Below, in pieces: positions 11,043-22,317 of a DNA stretch of 64,000 nucleotides. Made by a program: the position numbers and the translations under genes. How positions within the stretch are numbered: the first letter of the stretch is position 1; each line of letters starts with the position of its first letter. The DNA comes from Papaver somniferum (lineage: Eukaryota > Streptophyta > Magnoliopsida > Ranunculales > Papaveraceae), in assembly GCF_003573695.1 (NCBI RefSeq), contig NC_039363.1, positions 125,099,302-125,163,301 on the forward strand, given 5' to 3'. The notes beneath the pieces are model-generated. The model had not been told where the DNA came from. It ran no database searches and saw nothing but the letters and a program-made list of their open reading frames with translations.

Positions 11043-13313
11043 TTATTAGTTTGTTCAAGTTTAATTACCCTTCTCAGGTCTACATTGCTAGACGTGGGTA
11101 AGATCACTTTGTTGCACATTGATTTTCTTGATACATTTTTCCATGGCCTCACCACCTGCTCAATGAATTGTATTGTATCTCATAAGCTAAATAAATAGAG
11201 TCAAGTTAAGGTAAGCGCTGAATCACTACAGTGCAAATGCTAACAAATGGATAAGTTACAGTTGCTCAACAGAGTGGATTGCTCAAAACTACTTAATCAG
11301 GATGATCCAAGCAGTGATGAAGGAAATTGAAGGAGTTAAAAAGTTTAACTGTGTCAGAATAGAAAGTTGGAGTAAACTTAAACCCAGGAAAAAGAAGGAT
11401 TACTCCACCTGGAAATATTATTGAAATTTCTGAATGACCAAATCAAAGAATAAATTTGAATATCACTACTAAATTCAAACGGTCGTATGAAACAACTTCT
11501 GAAGGAGAAGATTGTGCAAAATTGGAATGACAAAGCATACATGGGTATTTCCATTTCAGAACTTCAAGGTTAGGGTGCCAAATCAATCACAGAGATCCAA
11601 ATCTATTGAACAAGAGCAATTTAATTTACTGGAACAAGCATGGATGACCTAGCAGCTACCAGGATAACCATGCCCATTACAGAGATCTAGAATATATACA
11701 TTCCAGAACAGATGACAAAGACAAAGTTCATGATAGCATAGAGTCAAATTTACTGCATCAGATGAGCATTTACTAGGAAAGTACATGTAAATTCCTACGG
11801 TATCGATAAGCATTCACTGAGAAAGTAAACAGTATTAAGCATTGTATTCATTCGTAATCACATCAATCATTTTCTGAAGACGTGGTTTCAACGGAAGAAA
11901 ATCTTAGTAGGTCTCCTCTTCGAATACCCCACTTGATAAAGAATAATTTAGGAGTCTCTCCACATACAAACATACAAATGATAGGGGACCACAATTTTGA
12001 TTATTAAAAAGTGCATAAACTCTTTGGCAAGGTTCAAAGTCTAGAAGAACACATTCAGAATAATGGAATTACTAGGGCCATGTAGTAAAGAAAAAATGAT
12101 AATTGCACGAAAGAACAGTCTAGACTTGTCTGATCCTAATTATAGTAAATATAGCAGGTGTATTTACTGCAAAAACATGAACACTCCAGATTAAAGTCCG
12201 AACTCTGTGTCTGTAGTACGAAAATGAATTGTACAAATCCGTCAAAAAAAGAAAGTGCAGACACCATAAAGCCGTTGGGAGAGAATATGAATCACAAGCA
12301 CCTGAGCTACTAGTAAAGTTTGGCTGCTTAGATGTTTGACTCAACAAATTGCAATATGCTAGTTAAGAAAAAAAATAATCTGGACATGCAGTTAGAGGAC
12401 AAAGGAAAATCTATCATACATAATCAGGAAGAAGAGTAATTAACTAGTTTCCTATTGACTAACTACTTTATCAGCAACTTCGCAATGCTCGGAAAAGAAA
12501 ATCATCCTTAGTTTAAGATCTTACCATCCATTGTAGCTATTTATTCTACTAAAATGCATCTTCCCCTCATCCTCAAATAAGCAACTCTTAACGGTTATAA
12601 CTACAAAACTAGATACTCTCTTATAGAGTCTACAGACTATAAACATATCATTCTCCTCTGTAGACCTATCAAGTAAAAATATCAGCCTTTGGTTTTCTGA
12701 GCTTTTTCATTCTACCACTTAAGAAGTGAATCTTCAACAGCTTTCACATAATATTTGCAATGAAATCTATACCTAACAAAAGTCTTGTCGAGCTTCACGG
12801 AAATCTCTACAACTAGCAACATTGGGTTGTTTCTTTCCCCTTTTTCTATTTTTAACATTCAGCCTAAAGTCCAATGTTACATTTGCATTGATCCATCACA
12901 GACTAAATAGAAGAACATGTAGCATACTAACAAAATGATAAGAGGTAGTAAATTATAAGAAGAACAGATAAAATGTGATTTCTTTCTCAATTTGACATTA
13001 ATCTACACATAATTTGAACTTAACTACCTAAATCATGGTGAATTTAGTTAAGCAAGAAGATCATAACACATTCCACAGAGACCAAACATATCCAGCAAAA
13101 TCAAGTTGTAAATGGAATGGATGCATTAATATTCAAGAAGGTTAATTTTGCGAACCACCAAAAAATCTCTGACAAACGATACTAACAAGTAGGTATATCT
13201 AACTCCGATCCAAAGCTAATTAACAAACAGATCTCAGAATAAGACGTGAGAATTAAACCACAAACCCTAGAAATAACATGAAGATTTGCAATTATTTCTA
13301 AGAAAATTAAAAT
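11043..13313. other. AT-rich intergenic sequence downstream of WPP gene
   Basis: About 2.3 kb with only short chance frames on both strands. No retroelement motif, RNA gene or conserved protein was recognised. The part nearest 13313 must hold the 3' UTR of the WPP gene. Confidence 0.4.
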
Positions 13314-13838
13314 TCAAGAAGAAGAGATCTCCTCACTGGTAGCAGCAACAGAATTGGAATCATTTTCAGAAGCTGGTGTAGCCGATGCAGCTGCTTTAGA
13401 TTTAACAGATTCAAGCATTCTCTTACTGATCTCTTTAGAGTAAATCTGAAGGATCTCGATTCCATCGTCATCACCACCACCACCATCAGTTGTTCCAGAA
13501 TTCTCACCACCAGAAACAGAAGAAGATGTAGAACTAGCAGCAACAAACGCTTGTTCTTCAATAACACGAGCAGTTGAAGCAGCTTCATCAGGATTCAAAG
13601 AACCATACCGTTTCGAAAGAATAGATGGTTTAGATAAGGTTTCAATTAGACGATTTATCACTGCATCTCTTGTACGTTGTGTTGGTGGCCAAATACTAAA
13701 TGAAATTCCCATTTTCTGAAATTTCTTGTTGATTTCATCTTCTTGTGATTTCGTTGGTGGTTTTTCTTCAGATTCTTCAACCACTTTCTGTTCTTCTTGT
13801 TCTTCTTTTACTGCAACTCCATTTTCTTCTTCCGCCAT
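13314..13838 (-). CDS. WPP-domain protein (MAF1 / WPP1-2 type)
   Basis: Intronless, 174 aa. Start chosen at 13838 (MAEEENG...), because known plant WPP proteins begin with a short acidic 'MAE...' leader; an upstream in-frame ATG at 13865 would add nine basic residues. Order: acidic leader (1-40); WPP domain (about 45-145) with the hallmark W50-P51-P52 in SIWPPTQRTRDAV, then LIETLSKPSILSKRYG and ARVIEEQAF; a low-complexity S/G/D loop (102-125); the conserved end GIEILQIYSKEISKRMLESV; and a Ser/Ala-rich tail. The family (MFP1 attachment factor 1, WPP1/WPP2) is small, plant-specific and found at the nuclear envelope and Golgi; the same domain targets RanGAP to the nuclear rim. Length and motif match Arabidopsis WPP1/2, and the frame is undamaged. 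Confidence 0.93.
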   Translation of the reverse strand: MAEEENGVAVKEEQEEQKVVEESEEKPPTKSQEDEINKKFQKMGISFSIWPPTQRTRDAVINRLIETLSKPSILSKRYGSLNPDEAASTARVIEEQAFVAASSTSSSVSGGENSGTTDGGGGDDDGIEILQIYSKEISKRMLESVKSKAAASATPASENDSNSVAATSEEISSS

Positions 13839-13977
13839 TAAATCGTTTCTTAGCTTTTTTTTCACTCACAAAATTGAAAATGATGGAATCGGAGGAAATG
13901 ATGTGTGGTATACTGGTATTTCTCCAATTTAGCTATTAGTTATACCTAGTCAGATTTTATGCGTTCATCGAGCGTAC

Positions 13978-13996
13978 GGTATATATGGACACGTGT
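13978..13996 (-). promoter_or_regulatory. Candidate TATA and G-box of WPP gene
   Basis: Reading the gene strand, ACACGTGT (13989-13996, a perfect palindrome with ACGT core) is directly followed by CCATATATACC (13978-13988), about 140 bases before the start codon. Position and spacing fit a core promoter; function is inferred. Confidence 0.45.
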
Positions 13997-14496
13997 TTCA
14001 CTACCTCAACCGATGGCCCTAAAAATGATTATTTTCCCAGTTTTACCCTTGCTTTACGTTTCGTGCTTAAAGAGACCCAGATGACACGCTGTGCAATCAC
14101 GGGAAACGAGTGACCTTGCTATGGTGGAGTGCATGCTTTTTACATCCTAGTTGCCGGCATCCATGGGGAATTGGGAGATCGGCACCGCACTATGTAAATG
14201 GTGAGCTGTAATAGGCAAGTAATTTCCGGACTCATTCTAGGAACAGTTACACACTTGCAGTCGTTCATCAATCAGACTTCGAAAGCGTGTTTTTAGACAC
14301 ATTATTACGGTTGTACATACATAGTAGCATTACACGCCGAACCGAACCAAATCGATCAGGGGAAAACCAAATGGAACCATTTACTAATGGTTGGTTTTGG
14401 TTAAAAAATAAACACGAGAGTAACGCTTTCGGTTTGGTTTGATGTAAAAATCAAACTGAATACCAAGGGTAAAACCAATTAGCATTGATGTAATTA
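13997..14496. other. Upstream region of WPP gene
   Basis: No gene seen. It holds a cluster of AACCAAA / TTTGGTT words in both orientations (about 14335-14475), giving long imperfect inverted pairing, which may be a decayed foldback element. Confidence 0.35.
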
Positions 14497-16900
14497 TATT
14501 AGAGCATTGCTCGGTCGAACTCCCAAGTGTTGCTATCTCAAGCTTATTGTCAAATTTAATTGGTCAAAACTATATCTTGATCTTTAGCCTACATTTAGTC
14601 AAGTCTCGGATTAGGACATAAATGTGTAGTTGAGTACCAGACATCACTGTGTTTTACCGTTTGAGGGCGAAGATCACCGAAGCTTTTGGAGAACTTCATC
14701 AACAAAAGGTAAGTGAAGACTGAACCATCTATTGCTCAAGTTTTCACCTTTCTATCTATGAGAGTATGTCGCATGACTAAATTAGATTTTACATGCACAA
14801 CAAAAATTTCGAGTCAAGTTTATCTTGATTAATAATTCTCAAAATATGTCGACTAAGCTTAAGAAAATTTGTTCATACTTGATGAATTTGGTTAAGAACA
14901 ATTTATTGTTTATGACCTAAATTATGATTCAAGATTATCATTTGAAAATAGCCTGGAGCAGAGATATGTGTCATTGATGATATTCGGGAATGTTTCAAAT
15001 TGATTATTAGATAGACATTAAACTACTTGTAAATCTGGATACAGGATAGTATGCATACCAGCTTACATACTGGAGCAACTGTTATAGGTCCGGAGTCGCA
15101 GTACATGTGCCCAGTACACGTACCGGCGTAGCTATAGTTCGACAACGATTATGCAAACAAATAATTCAGTTGACTCGTGAACTCGGGATGGTACGCTTAC
15201 CCGGTATGCAAACCAAAAAAGATCTGTTAACTCCTGAACCAGGTTGGTACGTATACCCAGTATGCAAACCGTAAAAGTTTGTTGACTCCTGAACCAGGTT
15301 AGTACGCATACCTAGTATGTAAACCGGAAAGGATCCATTAACTCCTAAACTCGTTTTGTCTTAAGGGTATATAAACCCGGTACACGTTCCATGATAATAT
15401 AACTCACGAACTGGAAGTAAGTACACGTACCCAGTATGCATACTTACCAAGTCGAATATTATCAGACGCACCAGAACTGTTTCTATGAGATAGTCAGCAT
15501 TTGAACAACTCTCTAAACAACACATATAGACATATTTGATCACATTATTGTGACTCAAGATTAAAGTCTTAAGTGTATATAAAAATGATTAAGCTTATAG
15601 GTCGCCTGGCTAGTTTCGGCTAACCTTACATGAACAACTCTTTGTACACGGCTCGGTTACAGTTCATCCTAACTAGAGTGTATATATTGTTGTATTAATC
15701 TCAAATCAAAGATTCATCTAATGATGGATATTGATTGCTTGATTTCAAAGCTACCTTAGCTTAAATCTAAAGAAACCTATGATTTTGAAAGTCTATATAA
15801 GGAGAACCTCAAGTAACTGAGATTTTTGAATCCCCGACACTTTTCTTGTGTGTCCTAGTTGTAAACTAGATTCTTCCTCTCCTTTAAACCTCTTTAGTTT
15901 TAGCGACTAAAAAGATTTCGCTTAGGGATTCGTGAAGACATGTCCAACTATCTTTATCTTGATAGTTCTTGTATCCTGATCTTGCTATTGATTGTTGAGT
16001 CTCACTCCGATCAGGCGAGATATATAGAAATCACAAAGTTCTTCATCTCAGACTTTGTGATTCCACATGTATATTCCTCCATAACGATGCTTTGTTGAAA
16101 TTATAGTACAAATTACTTATGAGGTGAATAATAATCTAGGATGATCTTCGGGATTCGTAAGTACCGGATTTTGAGGTTTGCTAGACTTTGTCTATTGCAA
16201 TCGATTTCCTATCTCACCTTGATATTTGATCAAAACGAAAATCACATATAGGCTTATATGTGGGAGGTAGATTGGTTTAAAGTCTTCAATTGAGTTGAAG
16301 CAATTCTTAGGATGTAAAGGACGTCAGCTAAGGGAATCAATTGCGCAGAGTCTTGAGAGATTCAATAGGTGTAAGGAGAGCAACTGTAACTGAATCGCCG
16401 TGAAGGTATATTTGGTCTCAACTACATTCCAGTTCGAAGTTATTTGTAGTAGGCTAGTGTCTATATCGTCTTAATACAGTTTGGTGTTCAATCTGGACCA
16501 GGTCCCAGGGTTTTTCTATATTTACTGTTTCCTCGTTAACAAAAAATTTGGTATATGTATTATTTCTTTTTCTGCATTATATTGTTTATATTTATAATTG
16601 AAATATCTCAGGTTGTACGTAAATCAATCAAAGTAGATACATCCATCGCAATTGTTGGATACGAATTGAGTGATCTTGGATATTGATCTTTGGTATCGTC
16701 CAAGTACTCTCACGTTATAATCAGGTTCACGGACTTGTCTCCATTTACATTTTGAATTTGAGAAAAAAAGATATAAACTTCTAATATAATTCCTGATTGA
16801 GATTTATTAAGTTGTAACTCTCGAAATTGTGTTTAAGTTTAGTTTATACAGGTTTCCTAATAAATAGTTGGTGGTGTATTTTGGTACCCCCGCATTTTCA
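14497..16900 (+). mobile_element. 5' LTR of copia-like element (copy C)
   Basis: About 2404 bp, plus strand. It starts TATTAGAGCATTGCTCGGTC and ends CCCCGCATTTTCA, directly followed by a primer binding site. Alignment by eye to the reverse complement of 1-2309 holds from end to end. A TATA box (ctatataagg) is at about 15793. The region around 15090-15440 carries repeated 'GTACGCATACC(C/T)AGTATG' words, an internal expansion. The first base pair is TA rather than TG, so the left end has mutated or is one to three bases off. Confidence 0.85.
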
Positions 16901-16902
16901 GT

Positions 16903-16914
16903 TGGTATCAGAGC
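16903..16914 (+). other. Primer binding site (tRNA-iMet)
   Basis: TGGTATCAGAGC, an exact plant initiator-Met primer site, two bases after the LTR end. It proves the LTR boundary and plus orientation. Confidence 0.92.
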
Positions 16915-16958
16915 ACGTGAAATACCTAATAAGTCTATATTTGAAGCAATCTGACTAT

Positions 16959-17084
16959 ATGGACGGAGACGAAATCTCGACAAACATACCACCAGATCCA
17001 GGAGAATCAAATTTTTTTACAATGACTGATTTAATTAAACATGTAGAAGAAAGTTTGGCAGTACCTCCACCCGTGTTAATGTAA
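16959..17084 (+). pseudogene. Start of gag-like ORF, cut by TRIM insertion
   Basis: An ATG 45 bases after the primer site opens a short acidic frame (MDGDEISTN...), the same position and character as the frame at 5930 in element B. It runs only 41 codons; its stop codon (17082-17084) is supplied by the first bases of the inserted TRIM. It is the N-terminus of the element's gag and cannot be functional. Confidence 0.6.
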
Positions 17085-17181
17085 TGACACGTCCTTCCAC
17101 CGATATTGTCCCCACTTAGCCACCGCAGTTATCCGACAATGTGGGGTTTTCAACGGGAATCGCTGCGGTAATCCAGCAGTA

Positions 17182-17246
17182 ACTTCCCGGGAGATCACCC
17201 ATCCCTAGATTTCTCCCGCTCGAGCACACTTAGCTACAGAGTTTCC
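17182..17246 (-). repeat. 5S rRNA-like block, unit 1
   Basis: The plus strand reads CTTCCCGGGAGATCACCCAT and then GAGCACACTTAGCTACAGAG, the reverse complement of the plant 5S core including the pol III box C region (one mismatch to GGATGGGTGACC) and box A region. Not a 5S gene: ends are missing and substitutions many. Confidence 0.75.
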
Positions 17247-17477
17247 TGCCAACTCTGGAGCCAATTGTGCTGAAAAGGCCTATGTATAATGTAGACTTTC
17301 CTTGCCTCTTGTGAAACCATTATATAGCTCAACGGCCTAGAATACTCTCACATCGGAGCACAAGCAAACCTCCACCAGTTGTATCCCAACTAACACCGAT
17401 ACTGTTCTCACTTACCCACTATGGTTATCCAGCAGTGTGGGATTTTTAACGGCACTAATGCGGTCATCCAGCAGCAG

Positions 17478-17543
17478 CTTCCCGAGAGGTCACCCATCCT
17501 GTGACTACTCCTGGATGAACATGCTTAACTGAGAAGTTTTTTC
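17478..17543 (-). repeat. 5S rRNA-like block, unit 2
   Basis: GGTCACCCATCC (exact box C complement) followed by ACATGCTTAACTGAGAAGTT (box A region, diverged). Same orientation and relative position as in unit 1. Confidence 0.75.
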
Positions 17544-17583
17544 CTCACACTCAGTCAAGTATACCCATCAAGACTCAGTGTTA

Positions 17584-18190
17584 GGAAAGGACAAATCATT
17601 ACTTATATTCCATTCCATCGGCAAATCACTGCCGAAATCGAGGTATTACAGTTAAAATCCCTTGAAATATTTACAGGGATTCAAAAGCAACTTGTGAATC
17701 TAACTCTCGATATTGAGTAATATTTCCAAAAAGAACAAGATTCTCTTGACATGCTAAATCAAGTTTTGTTGAATAACTCTCATGATGAGATTGATATTGA
17801 TTTGTTAATAAGTGAGTGTAATTCCACTTTTCTCTATAACACTAAAGGTAGTAATGTACCGGATGTGATACAAAGGGAATCTAATCCTGATTTGACAGTT
17901 TGTTCTCTTAGAAAACATGACTTGGTTCATTTATCTAACCCTAAATAAATATGTCAAAATAACTCGGTTAACCTCTTTAGCAAGGATGTTAAGATGTCTC
18001 TTTGTGACAAAAGAGTTGCCTTACACAGTGCTAAACATTTTCTACGGGCATTGACAAGACATCAAAGTCATGCACATACTGAGTATAAAATAAGTGGTCT
18101 ATTTTGGTCTTGGGAAATATTTTTGAAAACAGGTACATGGTTCTTACTAAACCATACTATGTTCAGAAGTAGTTGGATGGAAGTTTAATG
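17584..18190 (+). other. Residual internal region of element C
   Basis: Continues the element after the TRIM. Two unrecognised open frames (17751-17948, 65 aa; 17994-18188, 64 aa) are not similar to any retroelement domain I know. No reverse transcriptase, integrase or RNase H follows, so the element looks like a large non-coding derivative or a truncated copy. Confidence 0.4.
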
Positions 18191-20504
18191 ATGAACCATA
18201 CTTCGATACTAGTTTGCAAACTCTCTTTGTTAACAAGCATGCTCGTATATTTACAAAGATTATTACACCAACACAATTATCATGGAAAGGATATATGATG
18301 ATTCTCAACTTAGGGTTCGTGACCTTTCTGAACTCATGAAACAACATGAACGGAGAAAAATTCAACATTCTATGTGAAATGCTCACATTGAGATGACATC
18401 TCAATCTTATACCAATTTGCATGAGTCTGATGTTCACAATTGTACTTTTAAAACCATCTTGGGAAATACAACCTTTGTTGTAAATCGTGAAGTAATTGGT
18501 GAGCTTCTAGCCTTGCCATGTAATGGTACCTTTGAAGTTCTTATAATGTCATTTCAATGCAATTGCAGCTTCTCCTCCCTCCTATTCGTCCCCATCTCCA
18601 TCATCTAACTCCAATAACACGCCCTGGTACATGTATGCACAGTGGGTGCACTTGGCTTTGAGTTTGTTTTTCAATTTCTACGACCTAATATCAAGGTGGT
18701 GCAACAAGAAAAGTGGCGACTAAGGTGATGGCGAACCACAAGTACGAACCACCACGTGCTTGTGGTGCTCAAGTCAAATAAAAGTCCAGGTGATGAAGTC
18801 TTTCAGACGGATCCATTCGACAACCGTCCCATCGAATTCTGCTATACAATCATCTTATGTGACCGTTACTGTACCATAATCATCCTCATCTATTGTTTAA
18901 AGGAGTAATCATTAATTCTTCATGCTCTTTATATTTATATTATCTCACCAACAGAAATCATCGGTTTCTATTGTTTTTCATTCGAGAATGTAGGGTTGGT
19001 GATGGATGATTTGTTTTTCATTGGAGAATAATTTTATTTATATTCATTTGATTTTTCTTAATTCATATTTCTATAATTGTAAAGATTTAACTATTTAACA
19101 TGAAAAATATATTACCAATAATATTCTTTTCTTTTTTATATAGGTTTTTAGAATTACTACTGGTATTTATCCTATGCGTTTCATATCACTAACAATAAAT
19201 ATCACGTACGGATAACATAAGAAACATCTTACAGAATATAAGTCTCTTACAATTTCACGTTTCTCATATGTGATTCATGTAATACTTTTATATGTTTAAA
19301 AATATGAATGTGTGTGATTCATGTGATATTGTTTGTATTTCAAAATGTAAATACTGCTTCTATCTTGTATTTGTATTTGAATAATGCTTTATGTATCTAG
19401 GTTTTCGTTTGTTGTATCTTTTTTTTACCTGAAACCACAATTTAGTTTTTATTGTTATAAATATATTGAAAGTTTCAAAGTTTTTATTCCTCTCTTCATT
19501 CTCTATAAGATTTAGTTGAATATTTCTGAATTTAAATGAGTTTCACTTAGTCTTTGAACCGTCTGTACTTGTAGTGGTTTATTCCTTGCTAAAGCTCCGA
19601 GAAGAGAATGAAAACAATAAAGACGATGAAAGATATATTCTTCAGATTAAACCCTTTTCTTCAACCAAAATTTTCTTCTTGAGCTTCAATTCATTCTCTC
19701 TTCACCAAATTTACTCAATTAGTACTCCAGATTCACTTTCATAAAAGGTTTTCCTTTTGAAGTAGGGTTTCAATTGAGTAAATTTAACCAACAGAGATTA
19801 AATTCAAAATAAATATTGAATTTTGGAATTGGACTGCTTCAACTACATAAGTAATTGCACTGGATTTATTACTAGGTTATCTTATTCTTTTTTATATTGA
19901 TTCTATATCTAGTTCTATAAGTAAACTTATCAATACTGATTGTTTTTTTTATGGTAATTGAACATTTTTTTTGTTGGTAATTTTCGATTTTTGGGAAACA
20001 AAATTAAAACTAGGGAAAATATTATATAGATTTACGATGCTAGGGTTGAATTGTATATAGTTGTGTAATTGAGTTGTAGTTGAGCTTAAATTTTTGATAT
20101 TTGGATTCAATTTGTATATGAAATTATATGAGAATTTGGAGATTGGGGATGAAAACCTAGATTTATAATAATTCATGATCATGTTAATTGCTTCGCATAT
20201 TGGTTTGAAATCTATAGGTTGTTCCAACGAGAAGGGAAGAATGAATAGAGATATTAGATATCCTTCTCGGAAACTCCTCTTTCGGAGACTCTGTTTTACA
20301 TAACACATTTGCGTGATGTTGTTAGGTAAAATCTTATTAGTTTGATGGTATATGAGGTTGAAAACGTAGAGGGTTCTAAGTACACCACCAACTTTCTCTT
20401 TCGGCAACCTGTATGGACAAAACCTAATACAATTGCAAGTAGACCAACTGAATGATCCTTGAGAATATGTATCTAGAGTTTATAATTAGTATGTATATAG
20501 ACAA
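18191..20504. other. AT-rich sequence, no gene recognised
   Basis: A 152-codon minus frame (19949-20407) is rich in I, N, Y and F, as expected from AT-rich non-coding DNA, and shows no domain. Pyrimidine tracts at 19640-19720 resemble a 5' UTR or intron but no adjoining exon was found. No plus-strand 3' LTR for element C was detected here. Confidence 0.35.
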
Positions 20505-21682
20505 GGAATCTGTGAACCTGATTGTTAAGAAGAGTACTTGGACGATCTCAAAAATCAATATCCAAGATCAATCTAGTCGTATCCAAATAATCCAATCGGA
20601 ATTCGGCCAAGTAATAAACTTGTTATCTACCTTTCAAGATACAAATTCTACAAGAAACGAGTCTCGTAATCGATCACAATAAAATGGACGTATCTACTAA
20701 GATAAAATTTGTACAACTTGCATAAATTCAATTATAAAGATAAGCATCATAATGCGTTAAAGGAAAAACACAAGACACCAGAAGTTTTGTTAACGAGGAA
20801 ACTGCAACTACAGAAAAACCTCGGGACCGCGTCTAGACTTCAACACCAAACTGTATTAAGCCTCTACAGACACTAGCCTATAATCAGACTTTGGACCGGA
20901 ATGTGGTTGAGACCGAGTCCACCCTCCAATCGGTTCAGTTACAGTCGCGCTCCTCAAGTCTCTTGAACCTCGTAAGGTTGTACACATTTGATTCCCTTAG
21001 CTGACGTCCTTTACAACCTAAGAGTTGCTTCAGCCGAAGTGAAGACGTTTGATACCAATCTGCCTCTAACAAATAAGCCTATTTGATTTCCCTTTAAATC
21101 AAAGATCAAGGCTTGGAAATCTTTTTGCAATAGACAAAGCTAGCAAACCTCACAATCCGGAACATTTACACTCACTTAGATGAGAAGCCTAAATCTTTTA
21201 CCACCTCTCAAGAATAATCTTCAAATAATCACTTAAGATCAATTTTCAGATATCTATCTTGAGGAATCGCGAAGTGTGAGACGAAGAGAACTTTGTGATT
21301 ACTATCTATCTTGCCCAAAAGAGATTACGAAAACCTCGATAACAGAAAATCAAGATTAGGATTCACGAACTATCAAGATAAAGGTAGTCGCAATGGCTTC
21401 ACGAATCCCCAAAGAGAAGTCTTTTTAGTCGAAGACCTAATTATGTTTTTCATAGGAAACCTAAGTCAATATAGGACACTCTAAAATCAACCAGGACACA
21501 AACTATCATGGATTGGATTTCCCAGTTGAAAGAGCATCTCTATTTATAGATTTCCAAGATTGAGGATTGCTTAGATTTCAAGCTAAGATAACTTGGGTTT
21601 AAAGTAAACACTTTAGGTCTTGAAAATACAATAGAAGAATATACATTGCGATCCGGTTACGGAACCATGTACAATGACTATT
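20505..21682 (-). mobile_element. Partial LTR of copia-like family (copy D)
   Basis: Minus-strand LTR fragment. GTGAACCTGATTGTTAAGA (20511) onward matches the reverse complement of copy C from about 16735 downwards, through the conserved block (20750-20930) to a TATA-like CTATTTATAG (about 21540). It ends near GTACAATGACTA (21682). Both LTR termini are missing. Confidence 0.75.
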
Positions 21683-21707
21683 CAGTTTGACAGGTACCTA
21701 CACATTA

Positions 21708-21814
21708 TACTCCATCTATCTCATGAAAAGTGGTACCTTCACTTTTTTTACCTTGACCTATTTTAAGGCAAAATGAATAAGTGAATGTGTCACTTTCCCT
21801 AAAACAGAGGAGTA
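21708..21814. mobile_element. Stowaway-like MITE
   Basis: About 107 bp flanked by TACTCC at the left and GGAGTA at the right. Inner ends also pair: CATGAAAAGTGGTAC against GTGTCACTTTCCCT. Terminal TACTCC(C/A)TC is the usual start of plant Stowaway (Tc1/mariner) MITEs with TA target sites. No coding capacity. Confidence 0.6.
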
Positions 21815-22260
21815 TAATTTTTAAAAATTATGCTCTTTATAATTTCAATCCGGGCTCCTCAATGGTAAGCAGCCTAATAGGTTTCTTACAAGAATTGCAA
21901 GTAAAGTGATCGGTGGACCAGACAAAAGGGATGGATGAACTTTGGCTGTTAGGTGAGAGGTTAACTGGCATCCGGTTTGTTGGCAGTTGAAACCACAGTA
22001 GGAATAGGATCAACCGAAGGTCAACAGTGAAACGAGTTTGAGAAAAGAAGATGAACGTTAGAGTGTTCAGTGTCGAGAATAGAGTAATTGAAAGTGGGCA
22101 TGGAAGCCTAATGGTCCTAGTTTATTATAATGACCGTAGACAGAAGAATGAACAAAATATGTGTCTGATTTTGAACTGGATTCTAGTTTCTAACTTGATT
22201 TAGAACATGAAACGAAAAGGTTTAATTTCTCAAATTCACATCTATGTACACAGAGTAGTG

Positions 22261-22278
22261 TTTTTTTTTTTTTTTTTT
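22261..22278. repeat. Poly(T) tract, 18 bases
   Basis: Eighteen T in a row, about 40 bases beyond the stop codon of the DUF620 gene on its 3' side. Confidence 0.95.
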
Positions 22279-22317
22279 ATCTCTTTTGTTTTTGAATACT
22301 ACTACTGTATCAATGTA

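Larger units (their letters stand above)
17080..17577. mobile_element. Cassandra-like TRIM with two 5S-bearing units
   Basis: Two direct units offset by exactly 300 bases start at 17080 (TGTAATGACAC) and 17380 (TGTATCCCAAC). Shared order: CACCGATA(T/C)TGT, CAC(T)TA..CCAC, TTATCC, GTG(G)GG, AACGG, GCGGT, ATCCAGCAG, then a 5S-like block. The element ends CA at 17577. GTGTTA follows it (17578-17583) and also precedes it (17073-17078, with one extra A), fitting a target duplication. Between the units are a TATA-like ATTATATAGC and CTCACATCGGAGCAC. TRIMs carrying 5S rRNA in their LTRs are known as Cassandra. No clear primer site was seen between the units. Confidence 0.7.

Noticed and set aside
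13726..13939. Plus frames opposite the WPP gene start
   Set aside because: Antisense shadows made of Ser/Leu runs from the acidic leader of the WPP protein.
17182..17246. Functional 5S rRNA gene
   Set aside because: Box A is diverged, both gene ends are missing, and the block is repeated inside a transposable element.
16961..18190. Complete autonomous retrotransposon after LTR C
   Set aside because: No pol domain and no plus-strand 3' LTR found up to 20.5 kb; the next LTR (copy D) is in the opposite orientation.
19949..20407. 152-codon open frame on the minus strand
   Set aside because: Composition (I, N, Y, F, S) is what AT-rich non-coding DNA gives; no motif, no homolog recognised, no splice context.
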